DNA of 32,642 nt from DATDMG01 sp036518955 (GCA_036518955.1 DATDMG010000034.1:1-32642); one strand, 5' to 3'; positions 15,141 to 23,180 are shown, counted from the first letter of the stretch. Translations and numbers: made by a program. The notes: generated from the sequence alone by a model not told the origin.

Positions 15141-16109
15141 TCATTCATCGACGGGCCCGGCGACGGGCGGCGGTTCGCGCTCGTCCAGCGCTGTCAGATC
15201 GTCCAGCGCTGTCAGGGAGTGGGTGAGCACCTCCTCGACGCTGATCCCGGCCAGCGCGGCCTGCGCGGACCCGTGCCACACCACTCGGTGCCGATCGACG
15301 TCCACCAGAGGTCTCCACCGACTGGGTGGGGCGGGGCCGAACAGCAGCACCGACGGCGTGCCCAGCGCGGTCGCCAGGTGGGCCACGCCGGTGTCGCCGC
15401 AGACGAGCAACCGTGCCGACGCCAGCAGGGCGGCGAGGTCGGGCAGGTCGAGCCGGCCGCCCAGATCGGCGCCGGGACCGAGCCCGGCCAGGTCGGCGAC
15501 CCGGTGGCACAGCCGCGCCTCCTCCGGGGAGCCCGTCACCACCGGCCGGTAGCGGCGCAGTGCCCGGGCGACCGCCGCGAACCGCTCGGCCGGCCACTGC
15601 CGCGCCGTCCCGGTCGCCCCCGGATGGACGACGACGGGCCCGCTCCGGGTGCCGACCGGCCAGCGGGGCGAGGGCAGCCTCAGGTCTTCCGGCCCGCAGC
15701 AGGCGTGCGGACCGAGCGTCCGGACGAGCCGGCACCAGCGCAGCACCTCGTGCTCGACCTCGTCCCAGGCCGGACCCCGGACGCCGAGGTCCGGTCGATC
15801 GAACGCCAGCAGGGACACCGGGTCGCCGGCCAGGAGCAGCCGGTGGCTCCGCGGGCCGCAGCCGTGCAGGTTCACGGCGAGGTGCCGGCCGAGCCCGCCA
15901 CCCGGTGGCGCGGCGTCCAGGCCCGGCGTCGGGACCACGCCGTCGACGACCCCGGCCGAGCGGAGCAGCTCGGCCGGCGGGCCCGCCGCGGCGAGCAGCA
16001 ACGGCCGGTCGGGGAACGCGCGACGGAGCCCGCGCAGTGCCGGGACGGCGGTCAGCGCGTCCCCCAGCCCCAGGGCCCGCAGCGCGAGCACCGGACCCGG
16101 GCCCGTCAC
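15141..16109 (-). CDS. Glycosyltransferase family 9 (heptosyltransferase-like)
   Basis: Product of 322 aa from GTG 16109, 4 nt after the SDR stop. The GT9 layout is clear. N-terminal LALRALGLGDALTAVPALRGLRRAFPDRPLLLA carries the GLGD motif. VVVHPGATGTARQWPAERFAAVARAL opens the second Rossmann half, and LLVCGDTGVAHLATALGTPSVLLFGPAPPSRW is the sugar-nucleotide site. GT9 enzymes of LPS biosynthesis transfer heptose from ADP-heptose, and the operon makes that donor, so heptosyl transfer is the natural prediction. The acceptor is unknown. It is last in the operon. An 18-bp tandem duplication encodes a repeated LTALDD/E at the C-terminus (15181-15216). Other donors are possible. Confidence 0.9.
   Translation of the reverse strand: MTGPGPVLALRALGLGDALTAVPALRGLRRAFPDRPLLLAAAGPPAELLRSAGVVDGVVPTPGLDAAPPGGGLGRHLAVNLHGCGPRSHRLLLAGDPVSLLAFDRPDLGVRGPAWDEVEHEVLRWCRLVRTLGPHACCGPEDLRLPSPRWPVGTRSGPVVVHPGATGTARQWPAERFAAVARALRRYRPVVTGSPEEARLCHRVADLAGLGPGADLGGRLDLPDLAALLASARLLVCGDTGVAHLATALGTPSVLLFGPAPPSRWRPLVDVDRHRVVWHGSAQAALAGISVEEVLTHSLTALDDLTALDEREPPPVAGPVDE
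15181..15216 (-). repeat. 18-bp tandem duplication at the 3' end of the GT9 gene
   Basis: Two adjacent copies of TCGTCCAGCGCTGTCAG plus A or G, 17 of 18 bases identical. They code for the repeated hexapeptide LTALDD / LTALDE in the C-terminal tail, outside the conserved fold. Confidence 0.85.
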
Positions 16110-16113
16110 CGGC

Positions 16114-16872
16114 TCAGGGCCACGACGGCTCGACGGACGGCGTCACGACCAGCTCGCGCACCTCGCAACCGGGTGGCTGGGTCAGCGCGAAGACGACCGC
16201 CTCGGCCACGTCCCCGGGGTCGTTCAGCACCGCCTCGGGCCCGGGCCGGTACTGCTCGGCCCGACCGTCGAAGAACCGCGTCCGCATGCCGCCCGGCACC
16301 AGCAGCGTGACGCCGACCTCGCCGGCCGTCTCCGCGGCGAGGGCGCGGGTGAACCCGACCACCCCGAACTTCGAGGCGCAGTACGCCGTCGCGTCGCCGA
16401 CCGCCTTGAGCCCGAGGGTCGACGCCACGGTCACGACGCGGCCGTGCACCCCGCGCAGCCACGGCAGCGCGGCTCGGACCACCGCAGCCGTCCCGACGAG
16501 GTTGACGGCGACGACGCGGGTCCAGTCGGCGAGCGGGACGTCGTCCAGGCGTCCGCACGCGTCGATGCCGGCGGCCGTGACGACGGCGCCGATCGGGCCC
16601 GCCAGCTCGGCCGCCCGGTGGACCGCCTCGTGCGCGGCCTCCGCCTGCGACAGGTCGACCTTGACCCACAGGACGTCGACCGCGGGGGCCGCGACATCGA
16701 GCACCACGACGCGCGCGCCGCGGCGCCGCAGTGCCGTCACGACGGCCTCGCCGAGACCGCTCGAGCCGCCCGTCACCAGCACGGAACGCTCCGCGAGGCG
16801 CGCCGTCGGGTCCACCGCGGGGTGGAGGCGAGGGTCCGCGACCGGTTCGGTCGGGTCTGTCGGAACCGTCAT
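16114..16872 (-). CDS. Short-chain dehydrogenase/reductase in the heptose operon
   Basis: Classical SDR of 252 aa. After a 28-residue Pro-rich start come the cofactor motif VLVTGGSSGLGEAVV (TGGxxxGxG at 34-41), an Asp at the end of beta-2 (VVVLDVA) favouring NAD(H), and TAAGIDACG. N124, S151, Y164 and K168 of YCASK form the catalytic set. ATG 16872 overlaps the hldE stop (ATGA), with GAAGGA 6 nt upstream. The substrate is unknown; context suggests a sugar or sugar nucleotide. It is not HldD, the ADP-heptose 6-epimerase, which is an extended SDR of about 310 aa with a different sequence. The pathway therefore probably stops at the D-glycero isomer, or the SDR makes a different modification. 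Confidence 0.9.
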   Translation of the reverse strand: MTVPTDPTEPVADPRLHPAVDPTARLAERSVLVTGGSSGLGEAVVTALRRRGARVVVLDVAAPAVDVLWVKVDLSQAEAAHEAVHRAAELAGPIGAVVTAAGIDACGRLDDVPLADWTRVVAVNLVGTAAVVRAALPWLRGVHGRVVTVASTLGLKAVGDATAYCASKFGVVGFTRALAAETAGEVGVTLLVPGGMRTRFFDGRAEQYRPGPEAVLNDPGDVAEAVVFALTQPPGCEVRELVVTPSVEPSWP

Positions 16873-18332
16873 CGGTGTCCTTCTCTGTGCAGGATCCTGG
16901 TGGTGGAACGGCCGGGCAGGTACGGCAGCAGGACCACGCGACCGCCCCAGCCGCGCACCGGCCCGGCCTCGGGGAGGGTGGCGCCGGCGTAGTCCGCGCC
17001 CTTGGCCCAGATGTGCGGCCGGAGTCGGCGCAGCGTGGCGTCCGGGGTGTCGTCGTCGAAGACCACGACGGCGTCCACGCACTCCAGGGACTCCAGGACG
17101 GCGACCCGGTCCGCGACCCGGTGCACCGGCCGGTCCGGGCCCTTGAGCCGGCGGACCGCGTCGTCCGAGTTCAGCAGGACGACGAGGCAGTCCCCGAGCC
17201 GGCGCGCCGCCCGGAGCGAGGCCACGTGCCCGGCATGGACGACGTCGAAGCAGCCCCCGGTCGCGACGATCGTGCCACCCGCGGCGCGGGTCGCCGCCAC
17301 CCGGGCCATCCCGCTCCCGGCCCCCGGCGCCGGCCCGGCCCCGGCCGGCGGCATCCCGGGACGGACGCCCGGCGCGGCGCCGTCGAGCCCTCCGACGCCT
17401 CCGGCACCGAGCCAGGCGGCGACGTCCTGGACGGCGCCCTCGATCGCCTCGGTGATGACCGCCCCGCCGGCGAGGGCGGTGGCCACCGCGGCGGCGAACC
17501 GGTCGCCGGCACCGCAGGTGTCGGCGGCGACGACCGTCGGCGTCGGGGTGAACAGCGGCGGGGTGTCGGCGAGCGCGGTGAAGACGCCGGTCGCGCCGTC
17601 GGTGGCCGCCACGGAGCGCGCCGACCAGGCGTCCCGGAGCAGGGCGGCGAGATCGTCGAGGGGGACCTCACGGACGTCACGGTCCCCGGGCAGTCCCTGC
17701 CGGGCGGCGAACGTGACCGTCTCGGCCCGGTTCGGGGTCACCACCGCCGCCCCGGGCACCGGTTCCCGGCCGTGCGGGTGCGGGTCCCAGACCAGGGGCC
17801 GGCGGGGCGCCCGATGGGCGAGCAGCGCACGCACCCCGGGGTGGGCGGCCACGCCGGCGCCGTAGTCCGCGACGAGGACGGCGTCACAGCGGTCCAGTTC
17901 CGCCTCCAGCAGCCCCAGGTCGAGCACGGCGCCCCCGCCCACCTCCGACCCGTTCTCGTCGATCCGGGCCAGCGACTGGCCCCGGCTACGGAGCCTGGTC
18001 ACCCTGCGGGTTCCGGCCAGCTTGCCCAGCCGCACCAGACGGACCGCTCCGAGCAGGCCCGTCCGCACCCGGTCGCCCGCGGCGTCGTCCCCGAGGCAGG
18101 TGGCCAGGGTGACCTCCGCGGGGCCGTGGCGCGCCGCCAGCAGGGCCGCGAGCCCGGCGCCGCCGGGGCGCTCGAGGCGGCGGCGCACGTCCAGGACGGG
18201 GGCGGGCGCGTCGGGGCAGACCCGGTTCACGTCGCCGACGAGATCCCGGTCGAGGATCACGTCGCCCACCACCAGCAGCCGCGGCGCGCTCCCGGCGGGC
18301 CGCGCCGGGCCAGGGCCGCCGGCCGGCGTCAC
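16869..18332 (-). CDS. hldE: Bifunctional heptose 7-phosphate kinase / heptose 1-phosphate adenylyltransferase
   Basis: Two-domain enzyme of 487 aa. The kinase phosphorylates D-glycero-D-manno-heptose 7-phosphate at C1. The transferase, after dephosphorylation by GmhB, makes ADP-heptose. The N-terminal PfkB/ribokinase-type half (about 15-310) shows LLVVGDVILDRDLVGDVNRVCPDAPAPVL and the anion-hole motif DTCGAGDRFAAAVA (near 272-278). A Gly/Pro/Ala-rich linker joins it to the nucleotidyltransferase (about 345-487). That half has GGCFDVVHAGHVASLRAARRLGD (HxGH near 367), LNSDDAVRRLKGPDRPV and WAKGADY. GTG 18332 overlaps the gmhA stop (GTGA) and the ORF overlaps the SDR start. Domain order matches Gram-negative HldE. 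Nucleotide specificity (ADP or GDP) cannot be proven from sequence. Confidence 0.93.
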   Translation of the reverse strand: MTPAGGPGPARPAGSAPRLLVVGDVILDRDLVGDVNRVCPDAPAPVLDVRRRLERPGGAGLAALLAARHGPAEVTLATCLGDDAAGDRVRTGLLGAVRLVRLGKLAGTRRVTRLRSRGQSLARIDENGSEVGGGAVLDLGLLEAELDRCDAVLVADYGAGVAAHPGVRALLAHRAPRRPLVWDPHPHGREPVPGAAVVTPNRAETVTFAARQGLPGDRDVREVPLDDLAALLRDAWSARSVAATDGATGVFTALADTPPLFTPTPTVVAADTCGAGDRFAAAVATALAGGAVITEAIEGAVQDVAAWLGAGGVGGLDGAAPGVRPGMPPAGAGPAPGAGSGMARVAATRAAGGTIVATGGCFDVVHAGHVASLRAARRLGDCLVVLLNSDDAVRRLKGPDRPVHRVADRVAVLESLECVDAVVVFDDDTPDATLRRLRPHIWAKGADYAGATLPEAGPVRGWGGRVVLLPYLPGRSTTRILHREGHR

Positions 18333-18949
18333 GCCGTGTCCGCGAGGCCGACGGGGAGCGCCAGCCGCTGCTCGACGGCGGCGCACAGAGCGTGGACGGC
18401 GACCAGGTGCGCCTCCTGCACCGCGGCGCCGGAGGGGGTGTCCAGCGCCAGAACCTCGTCCGCGAGGTCCGCCAGCGGGTTGGGACGCCGGCCGGTCAGG
18501 GCCCAGACCCGCAGCCCGGCCCGGCGGCCGCGCTCGGCCGCCCGCAGCAGGTTCGGGCTCCGGCCGCTGGTCGACAGCAGCACCAGGACGTCGCCGCTCC
18601 GGCCGTGCGCCTCGGCCTGCCGCGCGAACACCTCCTCGACCCCGAAGTCGTTGACGAGGGCGGTCACGGTCGAGGTCTCGGCGTGCAACGCGATGGCCGA
18701 CAGCGGCGGCCGCCCGCCGGCCTCGAACCGGCCCACCAGCTCGGCCGTCAGGTGCTGCGCCTCCGCGGCGCTGCCGCCGTTTCCGGCGGCCAGCAACCGG
18801 CCGCCGCGCCGGAACAGCGCGGCCAGATCCGCCCCCCAGCGCTCGATCGTGGGTGCCTGGCGTTCCAGGTCCGCCAGCGCCTCGCGGACGTGCCGCAGAT
18901 GGCCGGTCAGCGTGCCGAAGCCCACGGCGAGAGGGGTGTCCTCGCTCAT
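18329..18949 (-). CDS. gmhA: Sedoheptulose 7-phosphate isomerase
   Basis: SIS-fold enzyme of 206 aa that converts sedoheptulose 7-phosphate to D-glycero-D-manno-heptose 7-phosphate, the first committed step. Diagnostic motifs are AAGNGGSAAEAQHLTAELVGRF (55-76), ALHAETSTVTALVNDFGVEEVFARQAEA (88-114) and the phosphate-binding LLSTSGRSPNLLRA (124-137). A family-typical VQEAHLVAVHALCAAVEQ helix follows near the C-terminus. ATG 18949 overlaps the stop of the upstream GT4 gene (ATGA) and its own stop overlaps the hldE start, so it is fully embedded in the operon. Length and motifs match the family well. Confidence 0.95.
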   Translation of the reverse strand: MSEDTPLAVGFGTLTGHLRHVREALADLERQAPTIERWGADLAALFRRGGRLLAAGNGGSAAEAQHLTAELVGRFEAGGRPPLSAIALHAETSTVTALVNDFGVEEVFARQAEAHGRSGDVLVLLSTSGRSPNLLRAAERGRRAGLRVWALTGRRPNPLADLADEVLALDTPSGAAVQEAHLVAVHALCAAVEQRLALPVGLADTA

Positions 18950-20322
18950 CCTGCCGCCTTCGCCCGGGTCGGGGTCAGGGTGGCGGCGCGGCGGGGCCGA
19001 GCGCGCCGGACCGGGGCCGTGCCGGGGTGTGCTCCGGCCACCAGCCGTCGGTAGACGCCCTCGGTCGCGGCGGCGACCCGGGCCCAGCCGTACTCGGACG
19101 CCGCGCGGCGGGCGCCGGCCGCGCCCATCGCGGCGCGCCGCGAGGGGTCGTCGAGCAGGGTGCGCAGCGCCGCGGCCAGGGCGGCAGGATCGGACGGCGG
19201 CACGTGCAGCCCGGTGACGCCGTCCACGACCGTCTCGAGCATGCCGCCGACCGCGGAGGTGACGACGGGCACGCCGCACGCCATGGCCTCGACCGGGACG
19301 ATCCCGAACGGCTCGTACCAGGGCACGCTCACCACCAGGTCCGCCGACCGGATCAGCGCGGGTGCCTCCTCCCGGCTGACCTGGCCGAGGAGCCGCACCT
19401 GGTCGGCCACGCCGTGCCTGGCCGCGGTGGCGAGCAACCGGCGGCAGTCCTCGTCGGCCGCGATCCCCTCCGCGGGCGGCCCGCCGGCGACGAGGAGTTC
19501 GGTGTCCGGCAGCCCGGTGAGGGCGGCGATGACGGTGTCGACGCCTTTGCGCTCGACCAGCCGACCGAGGCAGAGCAGCCGGTGCCGGCCCGCCTCCGGC
19601 GTCCCGCCGGAGGCGGGCCCGCAGGTCCCGCGCGGGGTGAACCGGGCCAGGTCGACACCGCAGGGCACGACGTCGACCATGGTCGTGCCGACGCCCGACG
19701 CGGCCAGTTCCCGCACCTCGTCGCCGCAGGTGGCGACGACGGCGTCGGTCTCCTGGGCGAGCCGGGTCTCGACCGTGATCCGTTGCGGCGGGCTGGTGTC
19801 GCGCTCGCGCTGGTGCCGGCGCTTGACCGAGCCGAGGGCGTGGAAGGTCTGCACCACCGGCGGCCGGCCGACCCGGCCCGGCCCGGCGGCGGGGTTGCCG
19901 GTCAGTGCGGCGAGCATCGCGCGGGCGTGCAGCGCCGCCGTCCCGGACATCCAGAAGTGGGCATGGACGACGTCCGGCTCCCCGCGCCGCCAGCGTGAGG
20001 CCAGCCAGGCCCCGAACCAGAGCATGAACTCCGGCAGCTCGTCCTTCGGCAGCGGTTCGGCCGGCCCGGCCGGTACGTGGACGACGTCCACCCCGGGGTG
20101 CAGCGGGACCACGGTGGGGATCCGGGGGTCGTCGCGGCGGGTGTAGATCTCGACCTGGTGGCCGCGGTCGGCGAGCGCCGTGGCGAGCGCCGCGACGTGC
20201 ACGTTCTGACCGCCGGCGTCGTGGCCGCCGAGCATGGCCAGCGGGCTGGCGTGCTCCGAGATCATCGCGATCCGCAGCCGGCGGCGGGACCCGCCACCGG
20301 CGGCGCTGCGGGCGGACGTCAC
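18946..20322 (-). CDS. GT4-family glycosyltransferase (MshA-like)
   Basis: Retaining GT-B glycosyltransferase of 458 aa. The start RIAMISEHASPLAMLGGHDAGGQNVHVAALATALADRGHQVEIYTR resembles MshA and sucrose-phosphate-synthase-type enzymes. The donor half has LLCLGRLVERKGVDTVIAAL and the E-x7-E motif in YEPFGIVPVEAMACGVPVVTSAVGG. A basic tail of about 35 residues ends the protein. GTG 20322 overlaps the stop of the preceding GT gene. Its place next to gmhA suggests it glycosylates the same product as the GT9 enzymes. Donor and acceptor are unknown; an MshA role (mycothiol) is less likely in this operon. Confidence 0.9.
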   Translation of the reverse strand: MTSARSAAGGGSRRRLRIAMISEHASPLAMLGGHDAGGQNVHVAALATALADRGHQVEIYTRRDDPRIPTVVPLHPGVDVVHVPAGPAEPLPKDELPEFMLWFGAWLASRWRRGEPDVVHAHFWMSGTAALHARAMLAALTGNPAAGPGRVGRPPVVQTFHALGSVKRRHQRERDTSPPQRITVETRLAQETDAVVATCGDEVRELAASGVGTTMVDVVPCGVDLARFTPRGTCGPASGGTPEAGRHRLLCLGRLVERKGVDTVIAALTGLPDTELLVAGGPPAEGIAADEDCRRLLATAARHGVADQVRLLGQVSREEAPALIRSADLVVSVPWYEPFGIVPVEAMACGVPVVTSAVGGMLETVVDGVTGLHVPPSDPAALAAALRTLLDDPSRRAAMGAAGARRAASEYGWARVAAATEGVYRRLVAGAHPGTAPVRRARPRRAATLTPTRAKAAG

Positions 20323-21290
20323 GCGGTCACCTCCTTCAACGCGACCTCGAAGTCCGCCACGAAGCGGGGCAGCCCGTACCGGGCCAGGGCGTGCCGGCGC
20401 GCGGCGAGGCCCTGGGCCCGGGCCAGGTCCGGCTCGGCGAGCAGCCGGTGGGCGGCCCGGGCGAGCTGGTCCGGATCGGGGCTCACCACGCCGGCGTCCG
20501 CCGGGACGGCCTGGGGGGCCGCCGTCGCGGCCAGCGCGAGGACCGGCATCCCCAGGGTCATCGCCTCGATCAGGGCCAGGCCCAGGCTGGTCCACCGGTA
20601 CGGGTGGAGGTAGGCGCGATGCCGGGCCAGCTCGGCGTGGAGGCGGGCCTGCGGAAGGTCCTCGTGCAGCCCCGCCAGGCCGCCGGCTCCCGTCGTGATC
20701 CGGTCGGCGAGCGCGCCGACCCCGATCCCGTACACCTCGATCGGGGCGCCGGAGGCGGCGATCCGGGTCGCCAGGTCCATCCCGGCGACGCGCCAGCGCC
20801 GCACCGGCTCGTTCACGACGACGCCGAGGGTCTCCCGTTCGCCGGTCCACCGGTATCCGGGGTCGGGGATCCCGTGCTCGATCACCGTCACCGGCGCGCG
20901 GCCGCTGTCCCACATCGCCGCGTTGAACGCGGTGACGTGCACGATCGGGATCTCGTCCTGGTCCGCCAGGGGGTGCCGCCAGTCGGCGACGTCTCCGCGG
21001 GGGGTGTTGTGCTCGACGTAGAGCGCGGGCAGGTCGCGGCCGGGTCGGCGGCCGGTCCATTCCCGGACCAGGTCGAGCTCGTGCGGTCGTTGCAGCAGGA
21101 CGGCGTCGACGTCGGTGCGCGCGAGCCGTTCCGGCGGCACCTCCACGACCGTGTCCGGCCACGCGTAGGTGCCGGCCCGGCCACGCCCGTCCGGGCCTGC
21201 ACCGGGTAACACCGGGACGACGTACGTGTGCGGCCCGGAGACGAACGACGTCATCCACGAGCCGTGCACGTGCCACGCGAGGATCCTCAA
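20319..21290 (-). CDS. GT4-like glycosyltransferase
   Basis: Product of 323 aa read from TTG 21290, giving MRILAWHVHGSWMTSFVSGPHTYVVPVLP. The TTG is preferred to upstream GTG 21332 because GAGAGG lies 6 nt before it and the conserved sequence begins exactly there. The N-terminal half contains VVEVPPERLARTDVDAVLLQRPHEL and YVEHNTPRGDVADWRHP. The C-terminal donor half has YLHPYRWTSLGLALIEAMTLGMPVLALAATAAPQAVP, with the SLGLALIEAM segment in the position of the GT4 E-x7-E region. Specificity is unknown. It follows a 106-bp gap containing a hairpin after the first GT9 gene, and its stop overlaps the next gene. Confidence 0.82.
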   Translation of the reverse strand: MRILAWHVHGSWMTSFVSGPHTYVVPVLPGAGPDGRGRAGTYAWPDTVVEVPPERLARTDVDAVLLQRPHELDLVREWTGRRPGRDLPALYVEHNTPRGDVADWRHPLADQDEIPIVHVTAFNAAMWDSGRAPVTVIEHGIPDPGYRWTGERETLGVVVNEPVRRWRVAGMDLATRIAASGAPIEVYGIGVGALADRITTGAGGLAGLHEDLPQARLHAELARHRAYLHPYRWTSLGLALIEAMTLGMPVLALAATAAPQAVPADAGVVSPDPDQLARAAHRLLAEPDLARAQGLAARRHALARYGLPRFVADFEVALKEVTA

Positions 21291-21310
21291 TCCGACCTCT
21301 CTTCCCGTTG

Positions 21311-21336
21311 GCCCGTGCAGGGCACCCGGCACGGGC
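21311..21336 (-). promoter_or_regulatory. Hairpin in the only sizeable gap of the heptose operon
   Basis: Perfect 8-bp arms GCCCGTGC (21311-21318) and GCACGGGC (21329-21336) around a 10-nt loop, in the 106-bp gap between the GT9 stop (21397) and the TTG start at 21290. It could attenuate transcription, stabilise a processed mRNA end, or separate two transcription units. Confidence 0.4.
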
Positions 21337-21396
21337 TCGCTGCGCTGGCGGTTCGTTGGTGCGGGGTGCCGCGGCGTGTCCCTCGGTCGTCGCGGG

Positions 21397-22554
21397 TCAC
21401 CTCGCCGGACCCCGCGGTCCGGGCGCCCCGCCGGCGCGGCGCCCGGTCAGCGGCCGCCCGGCGAGCGCACCCACCGCCGTCACGACGTCCGCCGGCCGGA
21501 CCTCGGACAGACAGGGGTGGCCCGGGACCGGGCAGGCGCGTGCCCGGCTGGCCCGGCACGGTGCCTGCTGGTCGCCCAGCAGCACCTGCGGGACCCGCCA
21601 CGGTCGCCAGGACCCGGCGTCCACGACCGGCGCGAACAGCGATACGACCGGGGTCCCGACGGCCGCCGCCAGGTGTGCCGGACCGGTGTTCCCGACGACG
21701 ACGCAGCGGGCGGCGGCGAGCACCGCGGCCAGCTCGGCCAGGGACGTGCGGCCGCCGAGATCCACCACCGGCTCCCGACCGCCGGCTCCCGCCTCGCCCG
21801 CGACGCCGGCCGCGCCCGCCGCCGCCACGAACCGGGTCAGGTCGCGCTCGCCCGGCCCACCGGTGACCGCGACCGGCCACCCGGCCGCCACCAGCGCGCT
21901 GGCGATCTCGGCCGCGTGCTCTCGGGTGGGGGCGCGCGCGGGCACCGACGCCCCCGGGTGGACGACGACGAACCCGCCGCGGCGGCCGACGTCCCGCACC
22001 AGGGGTCCCACCGCCGGCAGCGGGCGGCGGACCTCGAGCCGGCCGTCGTCGTCCGGCGACGGCGGGTACCCGGCCGCGGCGACGACGCCGAGCGAACGCT
22101 GCACCTCGTGGCAGGGGTCCGACGCCGGGGGGAGCCGCAGGTCGAGCAGGGATCCGGGGTAGTCGACGCTGACCGCGCTGATCCGGGTGACGCCGGCGAG
22201 CCGGAGCAGCAGCGCGACGGGCAACGCGCTCTGGTGGAACGACGTGAGCACCACGGCGGCCCCGAACCGACGGTCGCGCAGCCGCGCGACCAGCTCGAGG
22301 GTGCCGGCCGGGTCGACCGGTGGTGGGGCATAGCCGTTCCACGGCGACGGCCACACCACCACGTCGTCCACGCCGGGCAGCAGGCCGGCGGCCTGCTGCC
22401 CCTCCGGGGACACCAGCAGGGTCACCCTCGCGGCCCGTGCCACCGCCCGGACCGCCGGGCCGGCCAGCAGCACGTCGCCGTCGCTGTCGGTACGGACGAC
22501 GAGCACGCGCTCCCGGGCGACGGCCCTTCGCGGTCCCGGGGTCGGGTCGGTCAT
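21397..22554 (-). CDS. Glycosyltransferase family 9 (heptosyltransferase-like)
   Basis: Second GT9 enzyme of the operon, 385 aa from ATG 22554, which overlaps the gmhB stop (ATGA). The N-terminal half has VLVVRTDSDGDVLLAGPAVRAVARAARVTLLVSPEG, where the usual GLGD loop reads SDGD. The donor half has FVVVHPGASVPARAP and VVVGNTGPAHLAAAVGTPVVSLFAPV. A Cys-rich segment, CRASRARACPVPGHPC, is often seen in actinobacterial GT9 proteins and may bind metal or form disulfides. It is probably a heptosyltransferase using the ADP-heptose made by the neighbours; it differs clearly from the 15141-16109 enzyme, so it is not a recent duplicate. The acceptor is unknown. Confidence 0.9.
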   Translation of the reverse strand: MTDPTPGPRRAVARERVLVVRTDSDGDVLLAGPAVRAVARAARVTLLVSPEGQQAAGLLPGVDDVVVWPSPWNGYAPPPVDPAGTLELVARLRDRRFGAAVVLTSFHQSALPVALLLRLAGVTRISAVSVDYPGSLLDLRLPPASDPCHEVQRSLGVVAAAGYPPSPDDDGRLEVRRPLPAVGPLVRDVGRRGGFVVVHPGASVPARAPTREHAAEIASALVAAGWPVAVTGGPGERDLTRFVAAAGAAGVAGEAGAGGREPVVDLGGRTSLAELAAVLAAARCVVVGNTGPAHLAAAVGTPVVSLFAPVVDAGSWRPWRVPQVLLGDQQAPCRASRARACPVPGHPCLSEVRPADVVTAVGALAGRPLTGRRAGGAPGPRGPAR

Positions 22555-23180
22555 CGCAACCTCCCGGCGAGCACCAGGTCCACCGCGTCGGCCAGCGCCG
22601 GGGCCACCACCGCCGCCGTGGCGACCTCCTCGGGCCGGGTGACCGGGGTGGGTACCAGGACCCCGCGGGCGCCGGCGGCCCGGGCCGCCTCGACGTCCGA
22701 CCCGATGTCGCCCACCACGACGCACTCGGCGGGCGCGACGCCGAGGTCCCGGGCGGCGTCCAGGACGAGCCCGGGTCGCGGCTTGCGGCAGGGGCAGCCG
22801 TCGGCGGGGGCGTGCGGGCAGGTGCGGACGGTCGCGAACGGCCCGAGCAGGTCCGCGACGCGCCCGGTCACGGCCTCTGCCTCGGCGGCGCTGATCAGGC
22901 CGCGGCCGACACCGGACTGGTTGGTGACGACGCCGACGGCGATCCCGGCGGCGCGGAGCCGGTGCAGGGCCTCGGCCGCGCCGTCGACCGGTGTCACCCG
23001 GCCGGGGTCGCCGTTGTGCGGGACGTCGTGGATCAGTGTCCCGTCGCGGTCGAAGAGGACGGCGCGCACCGCCAGGGACGCCGTCGCGACCGGCCGGGCC
23101 GTCGCCGACCGGTGCCGGGCGGCGCCGACGAGCCGCCAGCAGACCGGGTGGAAGACCGCGCTGACGCCGAGCACCTTCAC
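22551..23180 (-). CDS. gmhB: D-glycero-D-manno-heptose 1,7-bisphosphate 7-phosphatase with odd N-terminus
   Basis: HAD phosphatase of 209 aa that removes the 7-phosphate before nucleotidyl transfer. Motif I is LFDRDGTLIHDVP (Asp44, Asp46), then VVTNQSGVGRGL. The zinc-loop signature of GmhB follows, CPHAPADGCPCRKPRPG (Cys-x-His and Cys-x-Cys, about 122-135), and VVVGDIGSDVEAARAAG. GTG 23180 is chosen because GGAGG sits 5 nt upstream. The HAD fold starts only at about residue 38. The first 11 residues, MKVLGVSAVFH, look like the start of NodU/CmcH-type carbamoyltransferases and the next 25 match nothing I know. A downstream GTG at 23069 could be the ancestral start but lacks a ribosome site. 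First gene of the heptose operon. Confidence 0.9.
   Translation of the reverse strand: MKVLGVSAVFHPVCWRLVGAARHRSATARPVATASLAVRAVLFDRDGTLIHDVPHNGDPGRVTPVDGAAEALHRLRAAGIAVGVVTNQSGVGRGLISAAEAEAVTGRVADLLGPFATVRTCPHAPADGCPCRKPRPGLVLDAARDLGVAPAECVVVGDIGSDVEAARAAGARGVLVPTPVTRPEEVATAAVVAPALADAVDLVLAGRLR

Noticed and set aside
16731..19217. Long rightward ORF (828 codons) over the hldE/gmhA region
   Set aside because: Its product is Pro/Arg/Gly low-complexity with no domain. It lies opposite three well-recognised genes, and long antisense frames are normal in DNA this GC-rich.
18946..20322. Assignment of the GT4 enzyme as MshA (mycothiol synthesis)
   Set aside because: N-terminal resemblance exists, but it is embedded in the heptose operon with overlapping starts and stops. 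A glycan role is more likely, so no mshA symbol is given.
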